From the NCBI RefSeq assembly GCF_016598595.1, contig NZ_CP066786.1, positions 643,501 through 707,500 of the forward strand: a stretch of DNA of 64,000 nt, written 5' to 3'. The notes below the pieces were generated by a model. That model did no database searches. It had not been told where the DNA came from and was given only the letters and a program-made list of their open reading frames with translations. Made by a program: the position numbers and the translations under genes. Source of the stretch: Martelella lutilitoris (GTDB taxonomy: Bacteria; Pseudomonadota; Alphaproteobacteria; Rhizobiales; Rhizobiaceae). Positions 51,796 to 60,233 of the stretch are shown in pieces (the first letter of the stretch is position 1; every line of letters starts with the position of its first letter).

Positions 51796-53057
51796 AGACG
51801 GTCAAGGACGATCCATGGTTTCGGGAAAACCGGCTTCAGAAGGTTCTCGATGTGCTCAACGGCGATGGCGGCGAAACGCGGATCGTCGGAGGAGCTGTGC
51901 GCAACGCGCTGATGGGCATGCCGGTTGGCGACATCGACATGGCGACCACGCTTGTGCCGGAAGAGGTGGCCGCGCGGGCGAAGAACGCCGGGATGAAACC
52001 TGTGCCCACGGGCATCGCGCATGGCACGGTGACGGTGGTGTGCGAGGGCAAGCCCTTCGAGGTGACGACGCTGCGCGCCGATGTTGAGACATTCGGGCGG
52101 CACGCGACGGTGCGGTTCGGGACCGACTGGGCCGAGGACGCGGCGCGCCGCGACCTGACGATCAACGCGCTCTACGCCGACAGGGACGGTCGCGTGATCG
52201 ACCTCGTGGGCGGCCTTGCCGATATCGAAACCCGCACCGTCCGTTTCATCGGAGAGGCGGAGACCCGGATCACCGAGGACTATCTCAGGATCCTGCGTTT
52301 CTTCCGTTTTTTTGCCTGGTATGGCGGCGGCAGGCCCGATGCGGCAGGTCTGAAGGCAAGCGTGCGCCACCGCGAGGGGTTGAAGACCCTGTCTGCCGAG
52401 CGCATCTGGGCGGAGATGAAAAAGCTTCTTGCCGCTGGCGATCCCTCGCGCGCGCTATTGTGGATGCGCCAGACCGGCGTTCTCACGATCGTGTTGCCGG
52501 AGAGCGAAAAATGGGGGATCGACGCTGTCCCGGGGCTGATCGACGCGGAGACGCATTTCGGCTGGAGGCCAGATTCGCTTCTGAGGCTTGCCGCGATCGT
52601 GCCGCCTTATGACGTGCGGCTGAAGGAAATGGCCGAGCGGCTGAAGTTCTCCAATGCCGAACGAGACCTCATACTCTCCTTTGCCGCCGCGCCGGTGGTC
52701 ACGGCGTCGACATCGGCGGCGCGCCTGCGCCGGCTGCTTTACACGCACGGCAAGCAGGGCTTGATGATGCGGCTGAAGCTGTCGCTTTCCGACGCGCGGT
52801 CCAAGGCTGCGGGCGGCGATGCAGAAGCGGTTGCAGAGGCAGCGGGATACGTGCGCCTGATCGAGGCGGCCGAGCTCTGGGAAAAGCCCGAAATGCCGAT
52901 TTCCGGAGGCGATATCGTCGATGCCGGCGTGCTGGCGGGCCCCGAGGTGGGGCGAATTCTGGCAAGCCTGGAAAGGCAATGGGTGGAGGGCGATTTCGAA
53001 CTGGACCGGGCAGCGCTTGCCGCCCGGCTTGATGCGTTGATGAAAGGTGAGGACTGA
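51792..53057 (+). CDS. cca: CCA tRNA nucleotidyltransferase / poly(A) polymerase family
   Basis: 421 residues. Nucleotidyltransferase core IVGGAVRNALMGMPVGDIDM (GG...DxD metal Asp), TGIAHGTVTVVCEGKPFEVT, and RRDLTINALYADRDGRVIDL. The tRNA-binding region has ITEDYLRILRFFRFFAWYGG. Builds or repairs the 3' CCA of tRNAs. GTG start at 51792 within the stop of the NUDIX gene. The operon DUF1285-nudix-cca is conserved in Rhizobiales from memory. Its stop is five bases from the convergent 53062 gene. Confidence 0.95.
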   Translation: MKTVKDDPWFRENRLQKVLDVLNGDGGETRIVGGAVRNALMGMPVGDIDMATTLVPEEVAARAKNAGMKPVPTGIAHGTVTVVCEGKPFEVTTLRADVETFGRHATVRFGTDWAEDAARRDLTINALYADRDGRVIDLVGGLADIETRTVRFIGEAETRITEDYLRILRFFRFFAWYGGGRPDAAGLKASVRHREGLKTLSAERIWAEMKKLLAAGDPSRALLWMRQTGVLTIVLPESEKWGIDAVPGLIDAETHFGWRPDSLLRLAAIVPPYDVRLKEMAERLKFSNAERDLILSFAAAPVVTASTSAARLRRLLYTHGKQGLMMRLKLSLSDARSKAAGGDAEAVAEAAGYVRLIEAAELWEKPEMPISGGDIVDAGVLAGPEVGRILASLERQWVEGDFELDRAALAARLDALMKGED

Positions 53058-53061
53058 GCCC

Positions 53062-53244
53062 TCAGGCCTTTTCCTCGTCCTTGATCCGCGCCTTGATGTT
53101 GTCGACCATGTTCTCGCGGATAATGGTTTCGCCGTGGGTCGTGCGCAGATGCTCGACGGAGCGGCGGACAACTTCTGCTTCGTCTTCTGCGCTGGTGTGC
53201 CAGGGGCAGCCGGGCACGAGCGTTCCGCAATCAAAACGTTTCAT
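53062..53244 (-). CDS. DUF1059 small protein
   Basis: Sixty residues with a very strong GGAGGAAG ribosome site. MKRFDCGTLVPGCPWHTSAE followed by a helix VVRRSVEHLRTTHGETI matches DUF1059, with conserved Cys6, Cys13 and His16 that may bind metal. No known function; often single-gene units. Confidence 0.88.
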   Translation of the reverse strand: MKRFDCGTLVPGCPWHTSAEDEAEVVRRSVEHLRTTHGETIIRENMVDNIKARIKDEEKA

Positions 53245-53481
53245 GTCTTCCTCCTTTGTTTTCCGTCTTCAGGTTAAACGCCGGCAGGGATGATTTGTTC
53301 GCGCTAAACCGGCAGGGGAGACGGCTTTTTTCAGCTGGCTGTCTGGCCAGAGACCGATTGCCGACCCGGCACCAGGAAGCGCCGGGCGGTCGTGATCGAA
53401 AAACCGGGCTCACCGACGCGGAAAGGGTTGCCGCAGTCAGGTGGACAGGGCCTCAGAACAAAGCCGGGCCCGGTTGGAACC

Positions 53482-53652
53482 TCAGTGTTGGGCCCAGGTT
53501 TCAAACACCGCGGAGGATTCGCACGGACGACCGTGTTTGTAAGCCATCTCCGCGGCATATTTGCTGTCATCGGTGCCCGCGACCTTCTTGGGGTTGGGCT
53601 TGTAGTCTTTCCGTGCGGCCTTGGTTTCGGTGATCTTGACTTTGTCTGCCAT
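53482..53652 (-). CDS. Small conserved-looking hypothetical protein
   Basis: Fifty-six residues, beginning MADKVKITETKAARKDYKPN and ending CESSAVFETWAQH. GAGGAGCGGGCAA lies right before the ATG, a strong ribosome site, and codon use matches the genome. Lys-rich N-terminal half, then a small region KYAAEMAYKHGRP. No family recognised. It lies between DUF1059 and hemF on the same strand, with about 120 bases to hemF and 240 to DUF1059. Confidence 0.65.
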   Translation of the reverse strand: MADKVKITETKAARKDYKPNPKKVAGTDDSKYAAEMAYKHGRPCESSAVFETWAQH

Positions 53653-53774
53653 TTGCCCGCTCCTCTCGGACTGGTATTGGGGTTAAAGTCTGTATCCGAC
53701 TTGGTAAGTAGAACCCCTTTTTGCAATGCAAACAAGGCCGATATTTGAAGAAAAATTAACTATAACGATTTAGA

Positions 53775-54686
53775 TTAAGGCCATCTTGTGACGGGCGGCA
53801 GGGATGACAGGATCGCCTCGACATTGCCGCCGGTCTTGAGCCCGAAAACGGTGCCCCGATCGTACAAAAGATTGAACTCCACATAGCGTCCGCGGCGCAC
53901 CAATTGCTCGTCGCGATCGGCTGACGTCCACTCATGGTTGAAGTTGGAGCGCACCAGCCGGGGATAGACCAGGTTAAAGGCTCGGCCGACATCCTGAACG
54001 AACCTGAAATCGGCTTCCATGCCGCCCTTGTCATCCGGGGAGTGCTGCCAGTCGAAGAAGATGCCGCCGACGCCGCGCGGCTCCTTGCGGTGGGGCAGGT
54101 AGAAGTAGTCGTCGCACCATTTTTTCATCTTGTGATAGTCGATGATAGCCTGGTGCCTGTTGCAGGCGATCTCCATGGCGCGGTGGAAGAGGATCGTGTC
54201 CGGGTCTTCCTGGCGACGCCTCCTGCCGAGCACCGGGGTAAGGTCGGCGCCGCCGCCGAACCACCAGCTTCCGGTAACAATCATGCGGGTGTTCATGTGC
54301 ACGGCCGGAACGTTCGGGTTGACGGGGTGGGCGATCAGCGAGATGCCGCTTGCCCAGTAGCGCCCGTTCTCTTCGGCGCCCGGCATGGTCTTCGCCATCT
54401 CCTCGGAGAATTCGCCTTCGACGGTTGAGGTGTGGACGCCGACCTTCTCGAAAACGCGGCCGTGCATGACCGACATGCGGCCGCCGCCCTCGCCGTTATC
54501 GCGGCTCCAGTCCTTGGCTTCGAACTGCCCCGGCTCAAGGTCGCTCAACGGCCCCGTCAGTTCCTTTTCCAGTGTCTCGAAGCCGGAGCAGATCGTGTCG
54601 CGCAGGCTCTCGAACCAGGCCCTGGCCGCGCTTTTCCTAGCCTCGATATCCTCCGGCAGGCCAACAGGCAGTTTCGGCCGTTCCAT
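53775..54686 (-). CDS. hemF: Coproporphyrinogen III oxidase, aerobic
   Basis: 303 residues, standard HemF length. Oxidatively decarboxylates coproporphyrinogen III in heme synthesis using oxygen. Markers: [72 protein letters not shown] and [20 protein letters not shown]. Start 54686 has GGAGC upstream; the frame is open 41 codons further but that N-terminus is not family-like. Divergent from the 54794 gene. Confidence 0.96.
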   Translation of the reverse strand: MERPKLPVGLPEDIEARKSAARAWFESLRDTICSGFETLEKELTGPLSDLEPGQFEAKDWSRDNGEGGGRMSVMHGRVFEKVGVHTSTVEGEFSEEMAKTMPGAEENGRYWASGISLIAHPVNPNVPAVHMNTRMIVTGSWWFGGGADLTPVLGRRRRQEDPDTILFHRAMEIACNRHQAIIDYHKMKKWCDDYFYLPHRKEPRGVGGIFFDWQHSPDDKGGMEADFRFVQDVGRAFNLVYPRLVRSNFNHEWTSADRDEQLVRRGRYVEFNLLYDRGTVFGLKTGGNVEAILSSLPPVTRWP

Positions 54687-54793
54687 ATGATGCGCTCCGC
54701 TTGAAATGCATGCGCCCGTTTTCCGGGCTCTTGATTTGACTCGCAAATGCGATGTGAAAACCTTATCTTCTTTGAAACGTGAAGGATAGCGGG

Positions 54794-55039
54794 ATGGCCA
54801 ATCTTCCAAAGCCGCCGTCCATGGACGGGCTTAAAAAACGGATCAGGGAACACCGCCAGAATGATGGCGGCTTCGTGCGCGAGCGCTATTGCCTCTCGCG
54901 CGAGGAGGCCCGCGCCAAGGCGCGCGAGTGGTTCGCAAGCTATCCCAAGGCCGCCTACTGGACCGAGGTGGAAAGCTGGCGCGTCCTGAGCGGCGACCGG
55001 ATCGAGTTCACCATGCGCCGGCTGTCTTCCGCCGACTGA
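54794..55039 (+). CDS. Small conserved hypothetical protein
   Basis: Eighty-one residues from ATG 54794 (AAGGA upstream), or five more from GTG 54779. Basic and helical: [20 protein letters not shown], then [20 protein letters not shown]. The end [20 protein letters not shown] is beta-like. I do not know its function; it resembles short proteins found next to trmL or hemF in rhizobia. Converges on trmL, 6 bases apart. Confidence 0.75.
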   Translation: MANLPKPPSMDGLKKRIREHRQNDGGFVRERYCLSREEARAKAREWFASYPKAAYWTEVESWRVLSGDRIEFTMRRLSSAD

Positions 55040-55045
55040 GCGCGC

Positions 55046-55516
55046 TCACGAGAGGGCGTCGAAGCCGCCTGTCTGCCTCAGCGCCTCTCCCGCCATCATG
55101 CCGACGGAAACGGCGAGGTTGATCGAGCGCTCGCCCTCGGCCATCGGAATGCGGACACGATGATCCGCGCTTTCATGAACGATATCCGGCACGCCCGCGC
55201 TTTCGCGGCCGAACAGCAGGATATCGTCGGCTTCAAACGGGAATCGGGTATAGGCGAGGCTTGCCTTGGTGGAAGCCAGCACCAGCCGCCTGCCGTTTTC
55301 CTGCCGCCAGGTCTCGAACGCCTCCCAGTCGACGTGACGGGTCATGACCGCCTTGGCGATATAATCCATACCGGCCCGTTTCAGGTTCCTGTCGGACAGC
55401 GCAAAGCCTGCCGGCTCGATGATGTCAACGGCAAGCCCGAGGCAGGCGGCAAGTCTGAGGATCGTGCCGGTATTGCCGGCGATATCCGGCTGGTAGAGGG
55501 CGATGCGCAAGGTCAT
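55046..55516 (-). CDS. trmL: tRNA (cytidine(34)-2'-O)-methyltransferase
   Basis: 156 residues of the SPOUT (SpoU) class. Motifs: LYQPDIAGNTGTILRLAACL, the knot region ILLFGRESAGVPDIVHESAD and RIPMAEGERSINLAVSVGMM. Methylates the wobble ribose of tRNA-Leu isoacceptors with S-adenosylmethionine. AAGGAAGG precedes the ATG. Confidence 0.93.
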   Translation of the reverse strand: MTLRIALYQPDIAGNTGTILRLAACLGLAVDIIEPAGFALSDRNLKRAGMDYIAKAVMTRHVDWEAFETWRQENGRRLVLASTKASLAYTRFPFEADDILLFGRESAGVPDIVHESADHRVRIPMAEGERSINLAVSVGMMAGEALRQTGGFDALS

Positions 55517-55563
55517 GGCCTTCCTTACGCTTCGCCGCTCCTCCGCTCAAGCCTTGCCGGCCG

Positions 55564-56946
55564 TCAGATGACTCCGAGGAGACGCCACCACAGGAAATCG
55601 AGCGGCACGAGAATGAAGGCAGTGATCAGCGTCAGCGGAAACAGGACCTTCATCATGTTGCCGACCGGCTGTTCGGTGACCTGCATGCCGACCATCAACG
55701 GCGCGGACTGGTAGGGAAAGAGGATGGTCGAAAAGCCGATCACCTGCGTCATCAGCACGCTCGTCAGCGACAGGCCGGTCAGCGCGGAAAGCTCCGAGGC
55801 CATCGGGGTCAGCACCGCCGGCACGCCCGGCAGGATCGAGATGATGCCGACCACGAAGCCCATCAGCGACAGCGACAGGAAATTGACGAAGTCCCGCCCG
55901 GGGCTGAGCGGCAGGACATGTTCCATGCCGTGTGCGATGACGACGCCAAGCCCGGTCTCGTTGACGACGGCGCCGACGGCGAGGAAGCCCGCGATAAAAA
56001 GGAAGACGCCGAAATTGACGTTCTTGTCGAAGTCCTCCGGTCCCACCGGGCCAAGACCCGGCATCAGCAGCGCGATCGAGGCGCAGATGCCGATCCAGGC
56101 CGGATTGATTCCGTGGAAAGTATCGGTCATCCAGAAGGCAAGCGTGATGACCAGCACCGCGATCACATACCATTGCCGCCAGTCGAGCGGCTTTTCATTT
56201 TGATTCTGCCTTTCCCCGGCGGCGAGCGGTTGCGGCGTGTCCGGGAAGAAGCGCAGGATCAGGGCGATGAGGATCAGGCTCTTGAGCAGGCCCAGGACCG
56301 GGAAATGCAGCGCCATATACCGGGCATAGGTGAGGTCCACGCCGTAGATCGTTTGCGCGGCCCCGGCGAGGATGAGGTTGGGGACGTTTGACGGCAGCAG
56401 GGCGAAGCCCGGCATGTGGCAGGCGAAGACCGTGGCAAGGGAAACCGCCGCCCGTCCGTTCGAGCCTTCGGCGAAGCCGAGCTTTTCGGCGAGCGCCAGG
56501 GCGATCGGCCAGAGCAGGAAAAACCGGCCGAGGGAGGACGGCATAACGAAGGCGAGGACGACTGCAACGGCGAAGATGCCGCTGATCAGAAGTGTGAAAT
56601 TGTGCGAAATCCTTACCGTGAGCGCCGAGCCGATGCGTTCGCTGAGCCCCGCCTTGCGCACGCCGGCGGCGATCAGGAACCCGGAGAACACAAGCCACAT
56701 CGCCGAGGAGTGAAAGCCGGAAAACACCACGGCGGGGGGCGCCAGCTTGAACAGCAGCGCGAAAGCGATGAAGATCAGGCTCGCGAGATAGGCGGGCACC
56801 AGGGAAGTCGCCCACAGGCTGAGCGTCACCAGGACGAGACCGAGCGTGCGCGCCTGCTCGGCTGTCATCAGGGAATGCGGGTAAAGGGCAAGCGCAAGCG
56901 CAAGCGCGGCAAGGCCGGCAACGATGATCTTCTTGTAGGTCAGCAT
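55564..56946 (-). CDS. SLC13 (DASS)-type anion/dicarboxylate transporter
   Basis: 460 residues from ATG 56946, or 473 from 56985; neither has a convincing ribosome site. About 11-12 helices with duplicated hairpin elements typical of DASS: VFACHMPGFALLPSNVPNLI in the first half, and GVPAVLTPMASELSALTGLS and QVIGFSTILFPYQSAPLMVG in the second. The substrate may be a dicarboxylate, sulfate or related anion. The gene is divergent from an AraC regulator whose start lies about 70 bases away and which probably controls it. Confidence 0.87.
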   Translation of the reverse strand: MLTYKKIIVAGLAALALALALYPHSLMTAEQARTLGLVLVTLSLWATSLVPAYLASLIFIAFALLFKLAPPAVVFSGFHSSAMWLVFSGFLIAAGVRKAGLSERIGSALTVRISHNFTLLISGIFAVAVVLAFVMPSSLGRFFLLWPIALALAEKLGFAEGSNGRAAVSLATVFACHMPGFALLPSNVPNLILAGAAQTIYGVDLTYARYMALHFPVLGLLKSLILIALILRFFPDTPQPLAAGERQNQNEKPLDWRQWYVIAVLVITLAFWMTDTFHGINPAWIGICASIALLMPGLGPVGPEDFDKNVNFGVFLFIAGFLAVGAVVNETGLGVVIAHGMEHVLPLSPGRDFVNFLSLSLMGFVVGIISILPGVPAVLTPMASELSALTGLSLTSVLMTQVIGFSTILFPYQSAPLMVGMQVTEQPVGNMMKVLFPLTLITAFILVPLDFLWWRLLGVI

Positions 56947-57019
56947 GGCGTTCAATCGGCGGTGTTGGAAATTGGCTGATGCCATATTATGCGTGCGGAG
57001 ACTGTTACGGAACAGCTAT

Positions 57020-57841
57020 ATGATGCCAAACGATATCGAATTTGCGTCATTCATCATGCCCGAAGACAACCCGGGCTGGATCATTGATCCGGCACGTCCG
57101 GTCACGGCAAGAGCGCAACGCTGGCGCGCCGGCGAGATCGGCCGCGCGCCGCATGCCCATCCGCGCGGGCAGCTTCTCTGGGCGGAGGAAGGTATCCTCA
57201 GGGTGCATTCCTGCGGCGCACACTGGCTTGCGCCCACCAGTCACGCGGTGTGGATACCAGGCAATATTACCCATGAAGTGGTTATGGAGACAGATGTCTC
57301 GGCCTGTTTTATCTACATCGACCCTTCAGTGACAAACCTTCGCGGCGGGCATTGCGAGGTGCTCTACATGACGCCGCTCATGCGTCAGCTCCTCCTGCGG
57401 TTCCGCGCTCTCGGCCCGACGGGAAACCGGGAGCGCCTCTCGCGGCTCTCCGGCGTCATCATCGACGAGCTGGCCGTTCTGCCGACGGCGCCGCTCAGCC
57501 TGCCTGCCGGCAGCGATCCGCGCCTTGCACGGGTGACCAACCGGCTGCTCGAGCGGCCGGACGACCGCGCCAATCTGGAGGAACTGGCGCGCTTCGCCGG
57601 CGCCGGCGCCCGCACGCTGGAACGTCTGTTCAAGCGTGAGACGGGCCTCAGTTTCTCCGAATGGCGCAACCGGCTGCGTCTGATGGAGGCCGTCAATCAT
57701 CTGAGCCACGGCAAGAGCAGCGTCGAGATCGCCGGCCTGCTCGGTTATCGCAGCGCCAGCGCCTTTGTTGCCGCCTTCGGGCGCTGTTTCGGAGTGCCGC
57801 CGCAATCCTATCTGAAAGTCGGGTCGGCAGAGGACGGCTGA
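57020..57841 (+). CDS. AraC-family transcriptional regulator
   Basis: 273 residues. N-terminal cupin ligand domain with APHAHPRGQLLWAEEGILRV and the segment HAVWIPGNITHEVVMETDVS. C-terminal double HTH: NLEELARFAGAGARTLERLF, RETGLSFSEWRNRLRLMEAV and SSVEIAGLLGYRSASAFVAA ending FGRCFGVPPQSYLK. GGAA upstream of ATG 57020. Cupin-AraC proteins of this sort usually respond to a small metabolite and activate a neighbouring transporter, here the SLC13 gene. Its 3' end overlaps the convergent FUSC gene by 34 bases. Confidence 0.92.
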   Translation: MMPNDIEFASFIMPEDNPGWIIDPARPVTARAQRWRAGEIGRAPHAHPRGQLLWAEEGILRVHSCGAHWLAPTSHAVWIPGNITHEVVMETDVSACFIYIDPSVTNLRGGHCEVLYMTPLMRQLLLRFRALGPTGNRERLSRLSGVIIDELAVLPTAPLSLPAGSDPRLARVTNRLLERPDDRANLEELARFAGAGARTLERLFKRETGLSFSEWRNRLRLMEAVNHLSHGKSSVEIAGLLGYRSASAFVAAFGRCFGVPPQSYLKVGSAEDG

Positions 57842-59808
57842 ACAGGCTTTCGGCCCGGGCGACGTCTGAGATAGGTCCGGATCCAGGCAATTTCCGCCTC
57901 GACATCGCCGAAGCGGTCGTCCTTTTCGCGGCCGCCCGGCCTGTGTCCGGCGGCATCGCCGCCGGTGATCGCCGAAAGTGCCTCTTCCGCCCTGGCGGCG
58001 CGGTCCTTGTCGGGCGGCGGATCGCCGAGCCTGCGGCCCTCGGCATAGACGGTGATGGCGTCGGAAAGCCGCTCCGCACCGGCGATGGCAGGAAACCAGG
58101 CGGCCGCCTCGCGTCCGGCCGGCGGCGGTTCGGCGACCAGACGCCCCAGAACGGTGCGCAGGTCGGACAGCGCCCGCGAGGCGGCGAATGCGCGATTGGT
58201 GAGCGTCTGGCGCATCTTCGCAAGTCCGGCCTCGTCATCGGGCTTTGCAGCCGTTGCCGCAGCCAGATAGGCGCCGACCTTTTCCATGGCCGCCGAGAAG
58301 GCCTTTTCAAGATTTTCCTCCTGCGATCGCGGCCAGATCAGATAGCCGAAGACGAGCGCGATCGCCGAACCGGCCAGCGTGTCGGCGAGCCTCTGAATGT
58401 CGTAGCTCTCAGCCGGGCCCGGCGCCACCATGGCGATCATCAGCAGGATGACGGGGGTGAGGAAGCTCACCATCACCGCATAGCTGCGCAGGCCGGCAAA
58501 GGGAATGATGGCGCTGAGGGCCATGATGACCGGAACGAGCGCGACCCCGCGCGGCACCAGCGCCCCGATGGCAAGGGCGATGCCCACGCCGACAAGCGTG
58601 CCGAGGCTGCGATGGATGGCGCGCAGAAAGACCGAGCCGAAATCGGGTTTCAGCACGATTGCGACCGTCATCGGCAGCCAGTAGGAGTGATCGCCGGGGA
58701 TCAGGCGGCCGATGGCGACGGCAAGGCCCATGCACAGGGAAAGTCTGAGGGCGGAGACCACGACCTCGCGGCCGAGAACAAGACGGCGGGCAAGGCGAGT
58801 GCCGAGACCTGCGGAAAATACTGCGTCGTCCGTTTTTTCCTGTTCGCCCTCTTCCGGAACCTCGCGGGCGGACGCGGCCGGCCATATGGCGGCGGCGAGA
58901 CGGTCGGCAAGGCGCCTGGGCTCGTCGCCCTCGCGCTCCTCGCTGCGCGCTTGCGGTGGTTGTCTGGCGCGCGCCATGTAAGCGCGCGCCATGGCGTCGA
59001 GCTGTTCAGCCGTCGGCGTCAGGCCGCCGTTTCCGCGCGCGGTGATGATCGCCAGGGAGAGCTGGTTGACCAGCGAAAGAATGGCGGCGGTTCGCAGCAC
59101 GGAGCGGGTGCGGGCGCGGCCGTGGCTGCGTTTTTCGATCAGCGTCGCATAGGCGGTCTTGGTGGCATCCGTCAGCTTTCGTCGCGTGTCGATCATGCGC
59201 AGCCGGTTTTCCGGCGTCGGAGCCCTGCCGACGGCGTCAGATAAACGGGCTAGCTCCGCGAGCAGGCCGACAATGTCGGACAGCATGCGCCGTTCGGGTC
59301 TGTCGCGTTCGAACAGTGCGCCGATCCCGAGCATAAAGGCGACAAAGGCGGCACCGGCGAGGAAGTTCACGAACACCAGCCATGAGGGCACGGCCGAGGG
59401 CGCATGGGCGTTGACCACGGCAAGCACCAGCATGTTGAGCGCGCCGGTGGAAAAGGCCGCGCCATAGCCGCTGATGAGGCCCGATATCAGGCCGACCAGC
59501 ATCAAGAGCCCGATCGTCACAAGCCCGTGCCCGCCAACCTCCGGCCCGATCAGGCAGCCGGTCGCGCCGATCAGCGCGGAAATGCCCAATTGCCGGAACC
59601 GTTCACGATAGGGGTCGAGCCGAACGGTGACGGCGGCAAGGAAGCCGCCCAGCGCCACATAGAGCATTGGGCCCTGATGGCCGGTCAGTTCTCCGATCAG
59701 CAGCGGCAGGCCGGTGCCGAGCGAGAGGCGGATCGCATGCCGCCAAGGCCGGTATGGCGTGGGCTTCAGCAGCGCGAGATTGTGAAGCCAGTCGGTTTTG
59801 CGCGACAC
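57808..59808 (-). CDS. FUSC-family membrane protein (AaeB-like)
   Basis: 666 residues, GTG start with GAGGAA upstream. Two blocks of about six helices each (about 25-165 and 350-500) separated and followed by long cytoplasmic regions, the FUSC layout. In block 1, GHQGPMLYVALGGFLAAVTV and ALIGATGCLIGPEVGGHGLV. In block 2, IPGDHSYWLPMTVAIVLKPD, FGSVFLRAIHRSLGTLVGVG and LADTLAGSAIALVFGYLIWP, the fusaric-acid-resistance/AaeB core. Family members export aromatic acids, but no membrane-fusion partner is adjacent here, so the function is open. Confidence 0.88.
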   Translation of the reverse strand: MSRKTDWLHNLALLKPTPYRPWRHAIRLSLGTGLPLLIGELTGHQGPMLYVALGGFLAAVTVRLDPYRERFRQLGISALIGATGCLIGPEVGGHGLVTIGLLMLVGLISGLISGYGAAFSTGALNMLVLAVVNAHAPSAVPSWLVFVNFLAGAAFVAFMLGIGALFERDRPERRMLSDIVGLLAELARLSDAVGRAPTPENRLRMIDTRRKLTDATKTAYATLIEKRSHGRARTRSVLRTAAILSLVNQLSLAIITARGNGGLTPTAEQLDAMARAYMARARQPPQARSEEREGDEPRRLADRLAAAIWPAASAREVPEEGEQEKTDDAVFSAGLGTRLARRLVLGREVVVSALRLSLCMGLAVAIGRLIPGDHSYWLPMTVAIVLKPDFGSVFLRAIHRSLGTLVGVGIALAIGALVPRGVALVPVIMALSAIIPFAGLRSYAVMVSFLTPVILLMIAMVAPGPAESYDIQRLADTLAGSAIALVFGYLIWPRSQEENLEKAFSAAMEKVGAYLAAATAAKPDDEAGLAKMRQTLTNRAFAASRALSDLRTVLGRLVAEPPPAGREAAAWFPAIAGAERLSDAITVYAEGRRLGDPPPDKDRAARAEEALSAITGGDAAGHRPGGREKDDRFGDVEAEIAWIRTYLRRRPGRKPVQPSSADPTFR

Positions 59809-60031
59809 CTGGTTCCTCTTCTAAGTCTGTTGCCCGGCCCTTCTAGCACGGCCCCCTCCGGGCAGCACAAGGCCACATTGTATCGCCGATGCCTCGCCGG
59901 CGGCGCCCAGGCGTTGCCGAGCGGCAACATATCCGCGTGAAATGTCTTTTTTGCGGTTGACGGCTATGGCCATCCGGATGCGGTGGGTCTATAAGTCCCG
60001 CGTTTTCTCTAACCGGCGAAAGGAGCATGGC

Positions 60032-60088
60032 ATGATGAACATCACTGGCTTTGTAGTGCTCCACGTTCCACCGCGCCGGACCGTGTGA
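60032..60088 (+). CDS. Very short ORF upstream of the ABC exporter (possible leader peptide)
   Basis: Eighteen residues, MMNITGFVVLHVPPRRTV, preceded by AAAGGAG at ideal spacing, the best ribosome site in this 425-base gap. A TATAAG possible -10 lies at 59990-59995. It ends in PPRR, a combination that tends to slow ribosomes. It is 146 bases before the ABC exporter on the same strand, so it could be a translated leader. No homologue is known to me. Confidence 0.45.
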   Translation: MMNITGFVVLHVPPRRTV

Positions 60089-60233
60089 CCTTTCACACCT
60101 CCTTCTTCTTTCCTATTTAATCATCCGAATTAACGCGACCGCGTGAACCGGTCGCTGTTCCAGTCCCGGGTCCGTCTGTCGGGCATAGTGTGCTCTTTTC
60201 CGGAGAGCTGCCGGGAGGCATTGGAGTGAGATC
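60089..60233 (+). promoter_or_regulatory. Leader between the short ORF and the ABC exporter
   Basis: Contains the hairpin GCGACCG-CGTGAAC-CGGTCGC (60135-60155, 7-bp stem) followed by TGTTCC. The pyrimidine-rich stretch CCTCCTTCTTCTTTCC (60099-60114) could pair with purine-rich ribosome-site sequences. The part of the gap before the short ORF (59809-60031) shows no gene. A regulated leader is inferred, not proven. Confidence 0.35.

Noticed and set aside
54687..54793. FNR-type box in the hemF promoter
   Set aside because: The TTGATTTGACTCGCAA stretch lacks the TTGAT-N4-ATCAA symmetry required for an FnrN/FixK site.
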